Positions 1-7,382 of a DNA stretch of 50,557 nt are shown piece after piece; the first letter of the stretch is position 1, and each line of letters starts with the position of its first letter. Location: positions 1-50,557 of the forward strand of contig NZ_ARYL01000031.1 of the NCBI RefSeq assembly GCF_000685295.1, in the 5' to 3' direction. The notes beneath the pieces were generated by a model that had not been told where the DNA came from, searched no databases, and was given only the letters and a program-made list of their open reading frames with translations. The stretch comes from Hyphomonas oceanitis SCH89 (GTDB lineage Bacteria > Pseudomonadota > Alphaproteobacteria > Caulobacterales > Hyphomonadaceae). Position numbers and translations under genes: made by a program.

Positions 1-719
1 TCTGGTGGATCACCCCTGTGGGGCAGGCCATCAGCGCCTGCCTCGCGGGCAACAAAATACAACAGCCGCCCGAGGCCGATCAGATTTCCCAGCGTGCGCT
101 GCATGTAATAGTGAGAACGGTACGTCGCATTCAACCTCACCTGGCTTTTGGTATTATCGTACTTGAAGCTGGCGAGGCTAAGACAGGGCAGGTTTCCATA
201 GTATGGTTTGCGGTCTGTGGCAGGATCGTAGGTCGCCACTTCTGCAGTGTTTGCGACCTCGTCCAAGAAAGGCCGCCCGGGCACGAGTTCGTAGCAGGCC
301 TTGTATCTCCGTGCTGCGGACATCTTTTTGATGATCTTTTCCAGCGGGTTGAAAGTTTTTCCCTCAAGGTCAGTCTGGCGAAGCATTCGCATTGCATAGC
401 AGCCCCACCTCTTGTCTTTACGGCAAGCATGGATGCGGTCCATCCGCTCGGGATAGATCCTAAACACACCGTCGCGGCCATTCCTTACATAGTCGCTGAT
501 GGGGAAAATTGTCTCTGCAACGGTGTGGATCCGGCCGCCGCCATGCGTATTGAGGAATCCATCGACAAGATCGATCACCTCGGAATCTTCCGATGACAGT
601 TCAACTGGATTTGCTATGTGAAGGATGAGGTCATAATCTTCATGCCCTTTCCTGTCCTGGAGATAGCGGGCGGCTCTTACCCAGACTTCCGGAATAGTCC
701 GGCCTTCAATCAGTTTCAT
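1..719 (-). CDS. Thymidylate-synthase-like protein, C-terminus beyond the left edge
   Basis: Reading the minus strand from the ATG at 719-717 gives 239 uninterrupted codons to the edge of the window, so the gene continues outside it. Residues 173-239 resemble the central part of the thymidylate synthase/dCMP hydroxymethylase fold. NLPC (Cys179) sits where the catalytic PC lies, followed by a beta-strand segment and TYRSHYYMQ, in the place of the QRS phosphate-binding arginine. Then comes a helix, LGNLIGLGRLLYFVAREAG, as in TS enzymes where it leads to the folate and nucleotide side. The N-terminal 170 residues look divergent. The start codon overlaps the stop of the C1 peptidase gene (ATGA, 719-716), so the two are translationally coupled. 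Whether it makes dTMP, modifies another pyrimidine or only binds nucleotide cannot be told without the C-terminus. It is unlikely to be the housekeeping ThyA. Confidence 0.62.
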   Translation of the reverse strand, partial: MKLIEGRTIPEVWVRAARYLQDRKGHEDYDLILHIANPVELSSEDSEVIDLVDGFLNTHGGGRIHTVAETIFPISDYVRNGRDGVFRIYPERMDRIHACRKDKRWGCYAMRMLRQTDLEGKTFNPLEKIIKKMSAARRYKACYELVPGRPFLDEVANTAEVATYDPATDRKPYYGNLPCLSLASFKYDNTKSQVRLNATYRSHYYMQRTLGNLIGLGRLLYFVAREAGADGLPHRGDPP

Positions 720-1369
720 GATCCAATCCTTTCCTGCGCGACAATACGGGCTTCGATGAGGTGTAGTTCGATATAGGCTCGTGAGAGCCAGGCATGTCCC
801 GACATGCCCCACCCGGCGCCCCAGCTATTGCGTATGAGAATGAAATGGTCGGTGCCATCGCTTGCGGAACCAACGCCCAGAACGGCATGCCCGCCGCGCT
901 CGGTGTCAGGTGCCAGCGACGGGAGCATCCCTGAGTGATCACATCGGTAGAAGGCGTCGGTTATTATCAGCCCCATCACTACAGTTCGACCAGTGAGAAA
1001 CTGTGAGGCAATAGCGTCGAAATCCGGGGGAATAGGCTCAAAGTTCGCTTTGTAGACAGGTGCGGAATGAACGGGGGGAGCCCAGTCGACGCCGTAGGCC
1101 TGCGTGTCGGCATAAGGCCAAACATGGTCGACTGGCTGGCCTTCTGACAATAAAGCTGATGCGGTTGAATCGAACGTCGTTCCCTCATCGGGATTGGCGG
1201 CCGGCATCTGCTGCACGGAATGATAGAACAGGTATTCGATTGAGAGATCTTCAGACGCCGCTGCCGTCAATCCGTGCGCCGTAGACGTGGCGCAAGATAG
1301 GCAGGACACACGTCTGCCCTGTTGCAGTACGCTACTCAAGGAAGGGCGCAAATCCGCATGCACGATCAC
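716..1369 (-). CDS. Papain-like C1 family cysteine peptidase
   Basis: This 217-residue protein is a minimal C1A catalytic domain with no signal peptide and no propeptide, so a cytoplasmic enzyme is expected. Visible landmarks are the oxyanion-hole glutamine and nucleophile in QGRRVSC (Gln17, Cys23), the histidine in GGHAVLGVG (His161) and the asparagine in RNSWGAGWG (Asn181). This is the full papain tetrad with the usual glycine-rich surroundings. The start overlaps the stop of the ImmA-chagasin gene by ATGA, and its own stop overlaps the start of the TS-like gene. Papain enzymes normally need a prodomain or an inhibitor to stay silent. Here no prodomain is present, but the upstream gene carries a chagasin-like domain. 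The enzyme is therefore probably held inactive by its operon partner (inference). Confidence 0.88.
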   Translation of the reverse strand: MIVHADLRPSLSSVLQQGRRVSCLSCATSTAHGLTAAASEDLSIEYLFYHSVQQMPAANPDEGTTFDSTASALLSEGQPVDHVWPYADTQAYGVDWAPPVHSAPVYKANFEPIPPDFDAIASQFLTGRTVVMGLIITDAFYRCDHSGMLPSLAPDTERGGHAVLGVGSASDGTDHFILIRNSWGAGWGMSGHAWLSRAYIELHLIEARIVAQERIGS

Positions 1370-2388
1370 TTCTCCACCGCTCCCCGATTTATTCGGGCAA
1401 TGCGCGACAAGCCTCCGGACTCCTTTCCTGACATTATCAGCGAGACACGCAGTTGACGGTCATTATCAGGAGCGGCTTGCCAGGGCTGAGACTCTGACAG
1501 GTCAATGTTCACCATAGGCGCTTCAGGGGGGCGCGTAATCAACGTCCGCCGGACGCCGCCGCCATATAGAACAGGATCGCGCGCAATCTGGTTCCTGTCG
1601 GAAATGACTTCGAAGCCTGCGCCCCTCAGCTTATCCAGGTTCCATTGATAGCCACTGCCCGCCGCTTCTTCGAGGTCAATTTTGATGAGATCGTCCGGGT
1701 CAACAGTTAGCGTCGCACCATGATCCTTCGCAGATATCCGCCACGTGTTCGCCCAGGAGTTTGCTGGCCGAAAAGTCTCACCGGTGCTCTGCTTGATCTG
1801 GGCGACCTTCGTCTTGAGCAGCAGCTCAACATCAGTCCGATTCAAGATGTCGTGGCTAAGTAGTCCCCAGCATGTCGCCTCATAGCTCGCGCCCATCCGT
1901 AATGATAGCTGGTAAACTATATCGGGGTTCTGCAAATGGCGTTGGACGGTCCAGCCCTGTTGTTGCACATGATGTTTGTAGAGCCAGCGGGGTAGCATGA
2001 ACTCAGCCGCGAATGCGTCCGCTGCCAATTCTTGAAAGTCCTGCCCACTTGCGGGCTCTAGCATTGCTCTGTAGTTGAATTCTCGATCCACACTTCCAGA
2101 GTGCCCTAGCACCGCGTGTCCTAGTTCGTGGGCCGCGGTGAATCGCTGAATGTACAGGCCACGCTCGGTCGTAACCATGATGCCGCTAAGCGGTTTTGGC
2201 AGGCAAAGGCCGAGCGCTGTCTTTAGGGGTTTGAAGACGAGAGGAATCTCAAGCTGCTCGATCGCGCCGAACACATCGATCATGCCGGAGCCTGAGGTTA
2301 CGGTATTGCGGATCTTCATCTCACGATGAAGACGCTTGGCAGCTGAGATCGCCTCCAGTCTGATTTCTGCAGCGCGACCTCTAACCAT
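1366..2388 (-). CDS. ImmA/IrrE metallopeptidase fused to a chagasin-like (I42) inhibitor domain
   Basis: The chosen start is the ATG at 2388 (340 residues), which overlaps the XRE stop by 8 bases. An upstream in-frame start would read through the XRE gene. Residues about 35-190 are an ImmA/IrrE (M78-like) zinc peptidase. The HELGH motif has His87, Glu88 and His91, and QELAADAFAAEFMLP supplies the third metal ligand region near Glu120. Residues 219-318 match the chagasin family of cysteine-protease inhibitors loop for loop: HGATLTV at the first strand, GSGYQW (244-249) for the NPTTGY.W loop, YGGG (275-278) for the G.GG loop and QPW (301-303) for the RPW loop. The next gene is a papain-like peptidase, the class that chagasin inhibits. 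Cleavage of the XRE partner or of its own inhibitor domain by the metallopeptidase is a natural hypothesis but is not shown by sequence. Confidence 0.87.
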   Translation of the reverse strand: MVRGRAAEIRLEAISAAKRLHREMKIRNTVTSGSGMIDVFGAIEQLEIPLVFKPLKTALGLCLPKPLSGIMVTTERGLYIQRFTAAHELGHAVLGHSGSVDREFNYRAMLEPASGQDFQELAADAFAAEFMLPRWLYKHHVQQQGWTVQRHLQNPDIVYQLSLRMGASYEATCWGLLSHDILNRTDVELLLKTKVAQIKQSTGETFRPANSWANTWRISAKDHGATLTVDPDDLIKIDLEEAAGSGYQWNLDKLRGAGFEVISDRNQIARDPVLYGGGVRRTLITRPPEAPMVNIDLSESQPWQAAPDNDRQLRVSLIMSGKESGGLSRIARINRGAVEK

Positions 2389-2737
2389 CCTCCGCCTCGC
2401 CGGGTGTCTTGTTCTGGAGGAACATAGCAAATGACAGAAGCTGCTGGCGATCTTCGTCCGAGAGCTCCGTGGCCGCGCGCGCCAGCGCATGTACACTCTC
2501 CGGCAATACCGGCGGCGCGGACCTACCGGTCAACGACTCAATCGATTGGGAATAAAGGTCGGAGAAGCGGGCAAGCTCGACGGCATCCACCTTTCTGCGG
2601 CCATTTTCGATCAAGGATATCGCAGACCTTGGAAGACCGACCGCACTTGCAGCTTCATCCTGACTGAGATCGAGGTATTCGCGGGCGATCTTTAATCTCT
2701 GGCCGAGGCTTTCCCACTCCGTTCGTGACTTGCTCAT
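2381..2737 (-). CDS. XRE-family helix-turn-helix regulator
   Basis: The 118-residue protein has an HTH_3 domain at about residues 10-65 (LKIAREYLDLSQDEAASAVGL, then PRSAISLIENGRRKVDAVEL) and a helical tail rich in Glu and Leu. XRE regulators next to ImmA/IrrE peptidases are usually their substrates or sensors. In ICEBs1, ImmA cleaves the repressor ImmR. Here the regulator gene lies 7 bases after the acidic-protein gene and overlaps the peptidase gene by 8 bases. It is the obvious candidate to bind the TGTTCGAA operators in front of the cassette and autoregulate it. Confidence 0.88.
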   Translation of the reverse strand: MSKSRTEWESLGQRLKIAREYLDLSQDEAASAVGLPRSAISLIENGRRKVDAVELARFSDLYSQSIESLTGRSAPPVLPESVHALARAATELSDEDRQQLLSFAMFLQNKTPGEAEDG

Positions 2738-2743
2738 CCCGAT

Positions 2744-3115
2744 TTAAACCTCGATCATTTCTTTTTCGACTTTCCGCTTTTTTACTTTCCGTTTTCCTGA
2801 GTAGACGTCCCGCAGTTTCGGTAGCAGGTCATCAAGCATCTCGTCGCAGCTGTCATACCCTCCGGGCTTGATGATCTCGGGTGGTATTTCGATATCGAGA
2901 ATTTCGCTGGTCACGCTGCTTGCGTCCAGAACACGCTTGGAATCAATCGCTGGTGTCTTTGAAATAATGGAACCCCCAGTGCCTGACGGGGCGTCTTCGA
3001 CTATGTTGGCATCAATTGCCTGCGCTTCTTCTTCATACCATTCCTCCAAGGCCTCGCCGAGTTCATCGGCCTTCTCGTCGAAAGCGGCTTCCTTCTGCTG
3101 CTGCGTAAGTTCCAT
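2744..3115 (-). CDS. Small acidic protein of unknown function, first gene of the cassette
   Basis: The preferred start is the ATG at 3115 (123 residues), with GAGG at 3124-3121 five bases upstream. A TTG at 3145 would lie upstream of the predicted transcription start. The N-terminal half is a very acidic probable helix (DELGEALEEWYEEEAQAID). The middle is low in complexity, and the C-terminus switches to a basic stretch (GKRKVKKRKVEKE). I do not recognise a family. It is separated from the XRE gene by 7 bases, so it belongs to the operon. Its size, charge pattern and first position would suit a small adaptor, antitoxin or protease substrate, but nothing in the sequence decides this. Confidence 0.72.
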   Translation of the reverse strand: MELTQQQKEAAFDEKADELGEALEEWYEEEAQAIDANIVEDAPSGTGGSIISKTPAIDSKRVLDASSVTSEILDIEIPPEIIKPGGYDSCDEMLDDLLPKLRDVYSGKRKVKKRKVEKEMIEV

Positions 3116-3127
3116 GAGAACCTCATG

Positions 3128-3174
3128 TGTTCGAATTTCGAACAATAAATATGCCGTTATGTTCGAAATGTCAA
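3128..3174 (-). promoter_or_regulatory. Cassette promoter with palindromic operator
   Basis: On the minus strand there is a perfect -35 box TTGACA (3174-3169), a 17-base spacer and a -10 box TATTTA (3151-3146). The predicted start near 3139 lies inside a perfect 8+1+8 palindrome, TGTTCGAATTTCGAACA (3128-3144). The same half-site TGTTCGAA recurs at 3160-3167 in the promoter spacer. Binding at either place would block RNA polymerase. The likely ligand is the XRE protein of the cassette (inference). Confidence 0.75.
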
Positions 3175-3288
3175 CGCCGTCACAAGGAATCGGATATCCC
3201 AGAATAGCCCGGGATCTCCCTCAGCGACGATTTCCGCCATCGACTGCTTGGCCTAGAATTGTGCCTTTCTCATTTCAGGATTGGACCA

Positions 3289-5208
3289 TTGACACCTACT
3301 AAAATCCTCCTCGGACAATTCCTGCTGACGCTGTTCCTGATCACCTGCTCGGTGTGGGTGGCGACGCAGTGGGTGGCAGGGGTGTTGGACTATCAACCGC
3401 GCTTGGGGGATCCGTGGTTTGAAGTGGCTGGACAGCCTGTCTACAAGCCCTGGCGTCTGTTCCAGTGGTGGTATGCCTATGATGCCTATGCGCCGAACGT
3501 GTTTGCGCGGGCCGGTGTGATTGCTTCTCTTGGTGGGATTGCCGGGATCGTGATGGCGATCATTGCATCCTTGTGGCGCGCACGGCGTGAGAAAAATGCG
3601 ACGACATACGGGTCGGCAAGGTGGTCCTCGTCGCTCGATGTTCGGAAAGCTGGCCTGTTTGGCGTAACCGGCGTTGTGTTGGGACGGTTCAGAAGACGTT
3701 ATCTTCGGCATGCGGGTGCAGAGCATGTTATGGCTTTTGCGCCAACGCGGTCCGGCAAGGGTGTGGGGCTGGTGGTCCCTACCCTGCTGTCCTGGACAGG
3801 CAATGCGATCATTCATGACATCAAGGGTGAGAACTGGTCACTCACTTCCAAGTGGCGGTCTGGCTTTTCACGCTGCATCCGGTTTGATCCGACTGATCTT
3901 GCGAGTTCGCGGTTCAATCCGCTGCTAGAAGTACGGCTTGGCGCCCATGAAGTGCGCGATGCACAGAATGTGGCCGATATCCTTGTCGATCCGGAAGGTT
4001 CGCTCGAACGGCGCAATCATTGGGACAAGACAGCGCATTCACTGCTCGTTGGTGCGATCCTTCATGTTCTCTATTGCGAGGATGACAAGTCGCTCGCAGG
4101 CGTGGCGACCCTGCTGTCAGACCCTGCGCGGCCGATTGATGAGACGCTGGAGCGGATGCTGGAGGCGAACCATCTAGGATCGCGAGACCGACCCTTGACC
4201 CATCCCGTGGTCGCTGAGGCGGCGCGGGAGCTCTTGAACAAGGCGGAGAACGAGAAATCATCCGTCGTGTCGACGGCGATTTCCTTTCTGGGTCTATACC
4301 GGGATCCAGTGGTGCAACGCGCGACGTCCGGGTCGGATTGGCAGATTGAGGACTTGGTGCGAGGGGAACTTGCTGCATCCCTGTATCTGGTTGTCCCGCC
4401 CTCTGACCTTTCACGGACCAAGCCGCTGATCCGGCTAATCCTCAACCAGATAGCGCGTCGCCTGTGCGAAAAGCTGCCTAACGGACAAGAGACCCGGCAG
4501 ACCCTGTTGATGCTGGATGAGTTTCCCGCGCTTGGCCGGCTTGATTTCTTCGAGACATCGCTGGCGTTCATGGCGGGGTATGGCGTGCGGGCCTTCCTGA
4601 TCGCCCAGTCTCTAAACCAGGTCGAGAAGGCTTATGGCCAGAATAATTCCATCCTCGACAATTGTCATGTTCGGGTCGCCTTTGCGACCAATGACGAGCG
4701 TACAGCCAAACGGATTTCGGACATGCTTGGCACGACCACCGAGCAGCGTAGCCAGAAGAACTATACCGGCCACAGGCTCGCTCCCTGGCTCAGTCATGTG
4801 ATGGTTTCCCAACAGGAAACACAGCGCCAGCTCATGACGCCGGGCGAGGTTATGCAGATGCCCGCAGATGAAGCGCTGATCTTCCTGGCCAGCCATCCGC
4901 CGATCAAGGCGAAAAAGCTTCGCTATTTCGAGGATCGCAATTTCACCGAACGCGCAGGCGGGTTGGAAAGACCGGCGCCAGGCAGTGATGCGCCAGCCTG
5001 TTCCGGCTATCATGCATCGGGGCCGGCACCTGCGGGCGGCGACACTGGGGGGCTGGCCCGAACCGTTGACCCGGACATCTCAGATGACGAGGAAGTTGAG
5101 CGCGAAATGGATACGGCCGAGCAGGCGCCGGTCGAGCGCAGCAATATTCAGGACCAGATCGCGCGCTATTATCTCCAGTTCCATGAAAATGGCGGCCGGG
5201 AGCTCTGA
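3289..5208 (+). CDS. traG: TraG/VirD4-type conjugative coupling protein
   Basis: TraG is the inner-membrane ATPase that hands the relaxase-bound DNA to the mating channel. I place the start at the TTG at 3289, which has AGGA at 3277-3280 and gives the N-terminus MTPTKILLGQ that I recall for this TraG subfamily. The protein is then 639 residues. Two N-terminal membrane segments (about 7-23 and 73-95) are followed by Walker A APTRSGKG (151-158) and a Walker B-like LLMLDEFPALG. The C-terminus is acidic and Pro/Gly-rich. It is read divergently from the cargo cassette and is followed 3 bases later by the ribbon-helix-helix gene, as in Tn4371-like and related alphaproteobacterial ICEs. Confidence 0.93.
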   Translation: MTPTKILLGQFLLTLFLITCSVWVATQWVAGVLDYQPRLGDPWFEVAGQPVYKPWRLFQWWYAYDAYAPNVFARAGVIASLGGIAGIVMAIIASLWRARREKNATTYGSARWSSSLDVRKAGLFGVTGVVLGRFRRRYLRHAGAEHVMAFAPTRSGKGVGLVVPTLLSWTGNAIIHDIKGENWSLTSKWRSGFSRCIRFDPTDLASSRFNPLLEVRLGAHEVRDAQNVADILVDPEGSLERRNHWDKTAHSLLVGAILHVLYCEDDKSLAGVATLLSDPARPIDETLERMLEANHLGSRDRPLTHPVVAEAARELLNKAENEKSSVVSTAISFLGLYRDPVVQRATSGSDWQIEDLVRGELAASLYLVVPPSDLSRTKPLIRLILNQIARRLCEKLPNGQETRQTLLMLDEFPALGRLDFFETSLAFMAGYGVRAFLIAQSLNQVEKAYGQNNSILDNCHVRVAFATNDERTAKRISDMLGTTTEQRSQKNYTGHRLAPWLSHVMVSQQETQRQLMTPGEVMQMPADEALIFLASHPPIKAKKLRYFEDRNFTERAGGLERPAPGSDAPACSGYHASGPAPAGGDTGGLARTVDPDISDDEEVEREMDTAEQAPVERSNIQDQIARYYLQFHENGGREL

Positions 5209-5211
5209 ACC

Positions 5212-5589
5212 ATGAGCAACAATCCACGCCTGCACGTCCGCGTCTCCGAAACCAATCTGCGCAAGCTGCGGCGCGTTTCCGGAGACCATGGCGTGAATAT
5301 GGGCGCGCTTGTCGATGAGGCGCTGACCCTTATGTTTACGCCGCCGGAAAAGAGGCCTGATGCTGCTATTGTGCAGAGGCTTGAACGGGTCGAGGACCAG
5401 ATGGAGAAGCTGGAAACGAGCGCGGCCTTCCAGACCGACCTGTTGATCGAGTTCATATTCGAGTGGCTTCGCCAACGACCTGGCAAAAACCCCTTCGAGA
5501 CCCCTGCCGATGCGGCACGAGCGAAATCTGAACTTGAAGCCCTGACCAAGCGGGTCGTGGAGCGGGCCAATCCGCATATCTGGAACTGA
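5212..5589 (+). CDS. CopG-like ribbon-helix-helix protein of the ICE
   Basis: The 125-residue protein starts with a short strand (RLHVRVSETNLRKLRRV) and helices with MGALVDEALTLMF, the pattern of a CopG/Arc ribbon-helix-helix DNA-binding domain. A predicted coiled helix (QRLERVEDQMEKLET) and a polar C-terminus follow. GGGAG precedes the ATG at 5212, three bases after traG. Small RHH proteins sit at this spot between traG and trbB in many P-type ICEs. They are thought to regulate transfer genes or help relaxosome assembly, but which applies here is not visible. Confidence 0.82.
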   Translation: MSNNPRLHVRVSETNLRKLRRVSGDHGVNMGALVDEALTLMFTPPEKRPDAAIVQRLERVEDQMEKLETSAAFQTDLLIEFIFEWLRQRPGKNPFETPADAARAKSELEALTKRVVERANPHIWN

Positions 5590-5592
5590 GTG

Positions 5593-5859
5593 TCAGGTGC
5601 CCACATCTAGCTCTCCGCTCGACAGCGCCTGTCGGTAGTGCGACGCCAACTGTTCTGTCCTGAACATGTAGAGCGCCATGTGCTCGCCTCTCTCAAGATG
5701 GCTGTGCATGCGCCAGTCGGGACCGATATTTGTATTGATCCAGGCGGCAATGATGTCGAGACGCTTGCCGTGCCCCGTGGGCGGAATAGGCAGCGCGACA
5801 CGGTATGGAAATTCGCGTGCATCCTTTTTGGCCATCAGGACTGACTTGTAGCGACCCAT
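5593..5859 (-). CDS. Hypothetical protein convergent with the traG-copG pair
   Basis: This 88-residue minus-strand frame starts at the ATG at 5859 with a strong AGGGGG site about seven bases upstream, and ends 3 bases from the copG stop. The protein is soluble, with no signal peptide. It has a Trp- and His-containing middle (AAWINTNIGPDW, then MHSHLERGEHMALYMF) that looks like folded sequence rather than a shadow frame. I do not recognise the family. Its opposite orientation between copG and trbB means trbB and the downstream mating genes probably have their own promoter in 5860-6057. Confidence 0.6.
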   Translation of the reverse strand: MGRYKSVLMAKKDAREFPYRVALPIPPTGHGKRLDIIAAWINTNIGPDWRMHSHLERGEHMALYMFRTEQLASHYRQALSSGELDVGT

Positions 5860-5945
5860 AGCTTTCCCCCTGTAGTTCGTGCGTTGTTCTTTCGTGAGGT
5901 GGGAGCAAAATCAATCGCGGCGCTCCGATTTGTTGTGAATTTACC

Positions 5946-6046
5946 CCTGCCTCTCCCGGCAGGTCCCTTTCGTACCCCCGGCCTCCTCCCGTCCCATCTG
6001 GGGGTCTGATCATAGGGGTGTGACGTTGCCTCATCACTGATGAGGA
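5946..6046 (+). promoter_or_regulatory. trbB leader: hairpin and palindrome over the ribosome-binding site
   Basis: Two symmetric elements lie in the gap before trbB. One is a 6-bp stem CCTGCC/GGCAGG with a 6-base loop (5946-5963). The other is a perfect palindrome, CCTCATCA-C-TGATGAGG (6029-6045). The right arm of the palindrome contains most of the GAGGA ribosome-binding site (6042-6046) for the ATG at 6058. It may be an operator for the mating genes or a hairpin hiding the ribosome site. I could not assign a clear promoter. Confidence 0.5.
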
Positions 6047-6057
6047 CACCCCGCGCC

Positions 6058-7038
6058 ATGACGTCCCTGGCCCAATCTTCCGAAACAGACACGCGGCGCT
6101 CCGCCATGCTGCGGACGGCCTTTGACGGGCCGGTTGGGGCAGCGCTGGCCGCACCTGATACAATCGAGATCCTCGCCAATCCTGATGGTTCAGTCTGGGT
6201 CGAGAAGGCTGGCTTTGGATTGCGGCGCGCGGCCGAGACTCTCGGCCGTGCGGAACGCGAACGGATCATCCGACTGGTCGCGTCAGCTGTTGGCGAAGCC
6301 TGCGACCGGGACTCGCCGATTGTGTCAGCCGAATTGCCGGGCTCAGGCGAACGGTTCGAAGGAATACTGCCTCCCGTTGCCGAAGCGCCCTGCTTTGCGA
6401 TCCGCAAACCGGCGGGACGTCCGATTGCGCTCGATACCTATGTCGAGACGGGCGCGCTGACGCCTGCTCTCTGCGCCGGACTGCGACAGGCGCTAGAAGA
6501 CCGGCTAAACATTGTTGTCGCGGGCGGAACCTCGTCGGGCAAGACGACCTTCACCAATGCGCTCCTGTCTGAGCCGGCGCTGGCTGACGACCGGATTGTC
6601 ATCTTGGAAGACACCCGCGAACTTCGTTGCACAGCCGATGATGTCACACAGCTTCGCACGCATCGCTCCGGCATCACCTTGCGCGACCTTGTCCGCTCGA
6701 CCATGCGGCTGAGGCCCGACCGGATCATTGTCGGCGAGGTTCGCGGCGGCGAAGCACTCGATCTCCTCAAGGCCTGGAATACCGGCCACCCGGGCGGGAT
6801 CACCACGCTTCATGCGAACTCTGCGCTAGGCGGGCTCACCCGGCTTGAACAGCTAGTCGAAGAAGCAACCAGCGCCCTGCCCTACGCCCTGATCGGCGAG
6901 GCGGTTGACGTAATCGTGTTCATGTCCCGCGCCAGTGGGTCAAGACGGGTCGAACAGGCGCTTCGTATCACAGGCTTTGACGGCACGGGCTACCGCACCG
7001 AGCCGCTCGCCGCCCCCTTCATCAGCATCGTCAATTGA
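6058..7038 (+). CDS. trbB: Conjugative transfer ATPase TrbB (VirB11-like)
   Basis: TrbB is the hexameric cytoplasmic traffic ATPase that drives pilus assembly and substrate transfer at the inner face of the type IV secretion channel. The chosen start at 6058 has GAGGA 11 bases upstream and gives 326 residues. An ATG at 6040 in the same frame lacks a ribosome site. Walker A GGTSSGKT lies at 156-163, followed by the Asp box (VILEDTRELR), the Walker B segment (RPDRIIVGEVRGGEALDLL) and the His box (GHPGGITTLHANS). All catalytic elements are intact. The gene opens the trbBCDEJLFGI run. Confidence 0.95.
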   Translation: MTSLAQSSETDTRRSAMLRTAFDGPVGAALAAPDTIEILANPDGSVWVEKAGFGLRRAAETLGRAERERIIRLVASAVGEACDRDSPIVSAELPGSGERFEGILPPVAEAPCFAIRKPAGRPIALDTYVETGALTPALCAGLRQALEDRLNIVVAGGTSSGKTTFTNALLSEPALADDRIVILEDTRELRCTADDVTQLRTHRSGITLRDLVRSTMRLRPDRIIVGEVRGGEALDLLKAWNTGHPGGITTLHANSALGGLTRLEQLVEEATSALPYALIGEAVDVIVFMSRASGSRRVEQALRITGFDGTGYRTEPLAAPFISIVN

Positions 7039-7049
7039 GGAGAGACTTT

Positions 7050-7382
7050 ATGCACTATCATCAGATCAAGGCGCTCAATCGCAGCGTTCAGGCCGCAGCC
7101 TTAATCGCATCGGTTGGCCTGCTCGCCCTTCCGGCACATGCCGCGGGCACCGGCATGCCCTGGGAAGGTCCGCTCGACCAGATCCTGCAATCGATCGAAG
7201 GCCCGGTGGCCCGCATCGTATCGGTGATCATCATTACACTGACGGGGCTGACGCTGGCGTTCGGGGAAACATCCGGCGGGTTCCGCAAGCTGATCCAGAT
7301 CGTGTTCGGCCTTTCGATCGCTTTTGCGGCGACCAGCTTCTTCCTGACCTTCTTCTCGTTCGGCGGCGGCGCGGTGCTCTGA
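7050..7382 (+). CDS. trbC: Conjugative pilin TrbC (VirB2-like)
   Basis: TrbC is the precursor of the conjugative pilus subunit. The start at 7050 follows GAGGAGA and gives 110 residues. A long signal peptide ends with LPAHAAGTG, and two hydrophobic segments (about residues 52-75 and 82-105) separated by a short polar loop form the typical pilin hairpin. In the RP4 TrbC family the mature product is processed and often cyclised, which sequence alone does not show. The stop overlaps the trbD start (TGATG, 7380-7384). Confidence 0.93.
   Translation: MHYHQIKALNRSVQAAALIASVGLLALPAHAAGTGMPWEGPLDQILQSIEGPVARIVSVIIITLTGLTLAFGETSGGFRKLIQIVFGLSIAFAATSFFLTFFSFGGGAVL

Noticed and set aside
18..596. 192-codon plus-strand frame at the left edge
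   Set aside because: The minus strand here codes for the coupled TS-like protein, which explains the open frame and has family features.
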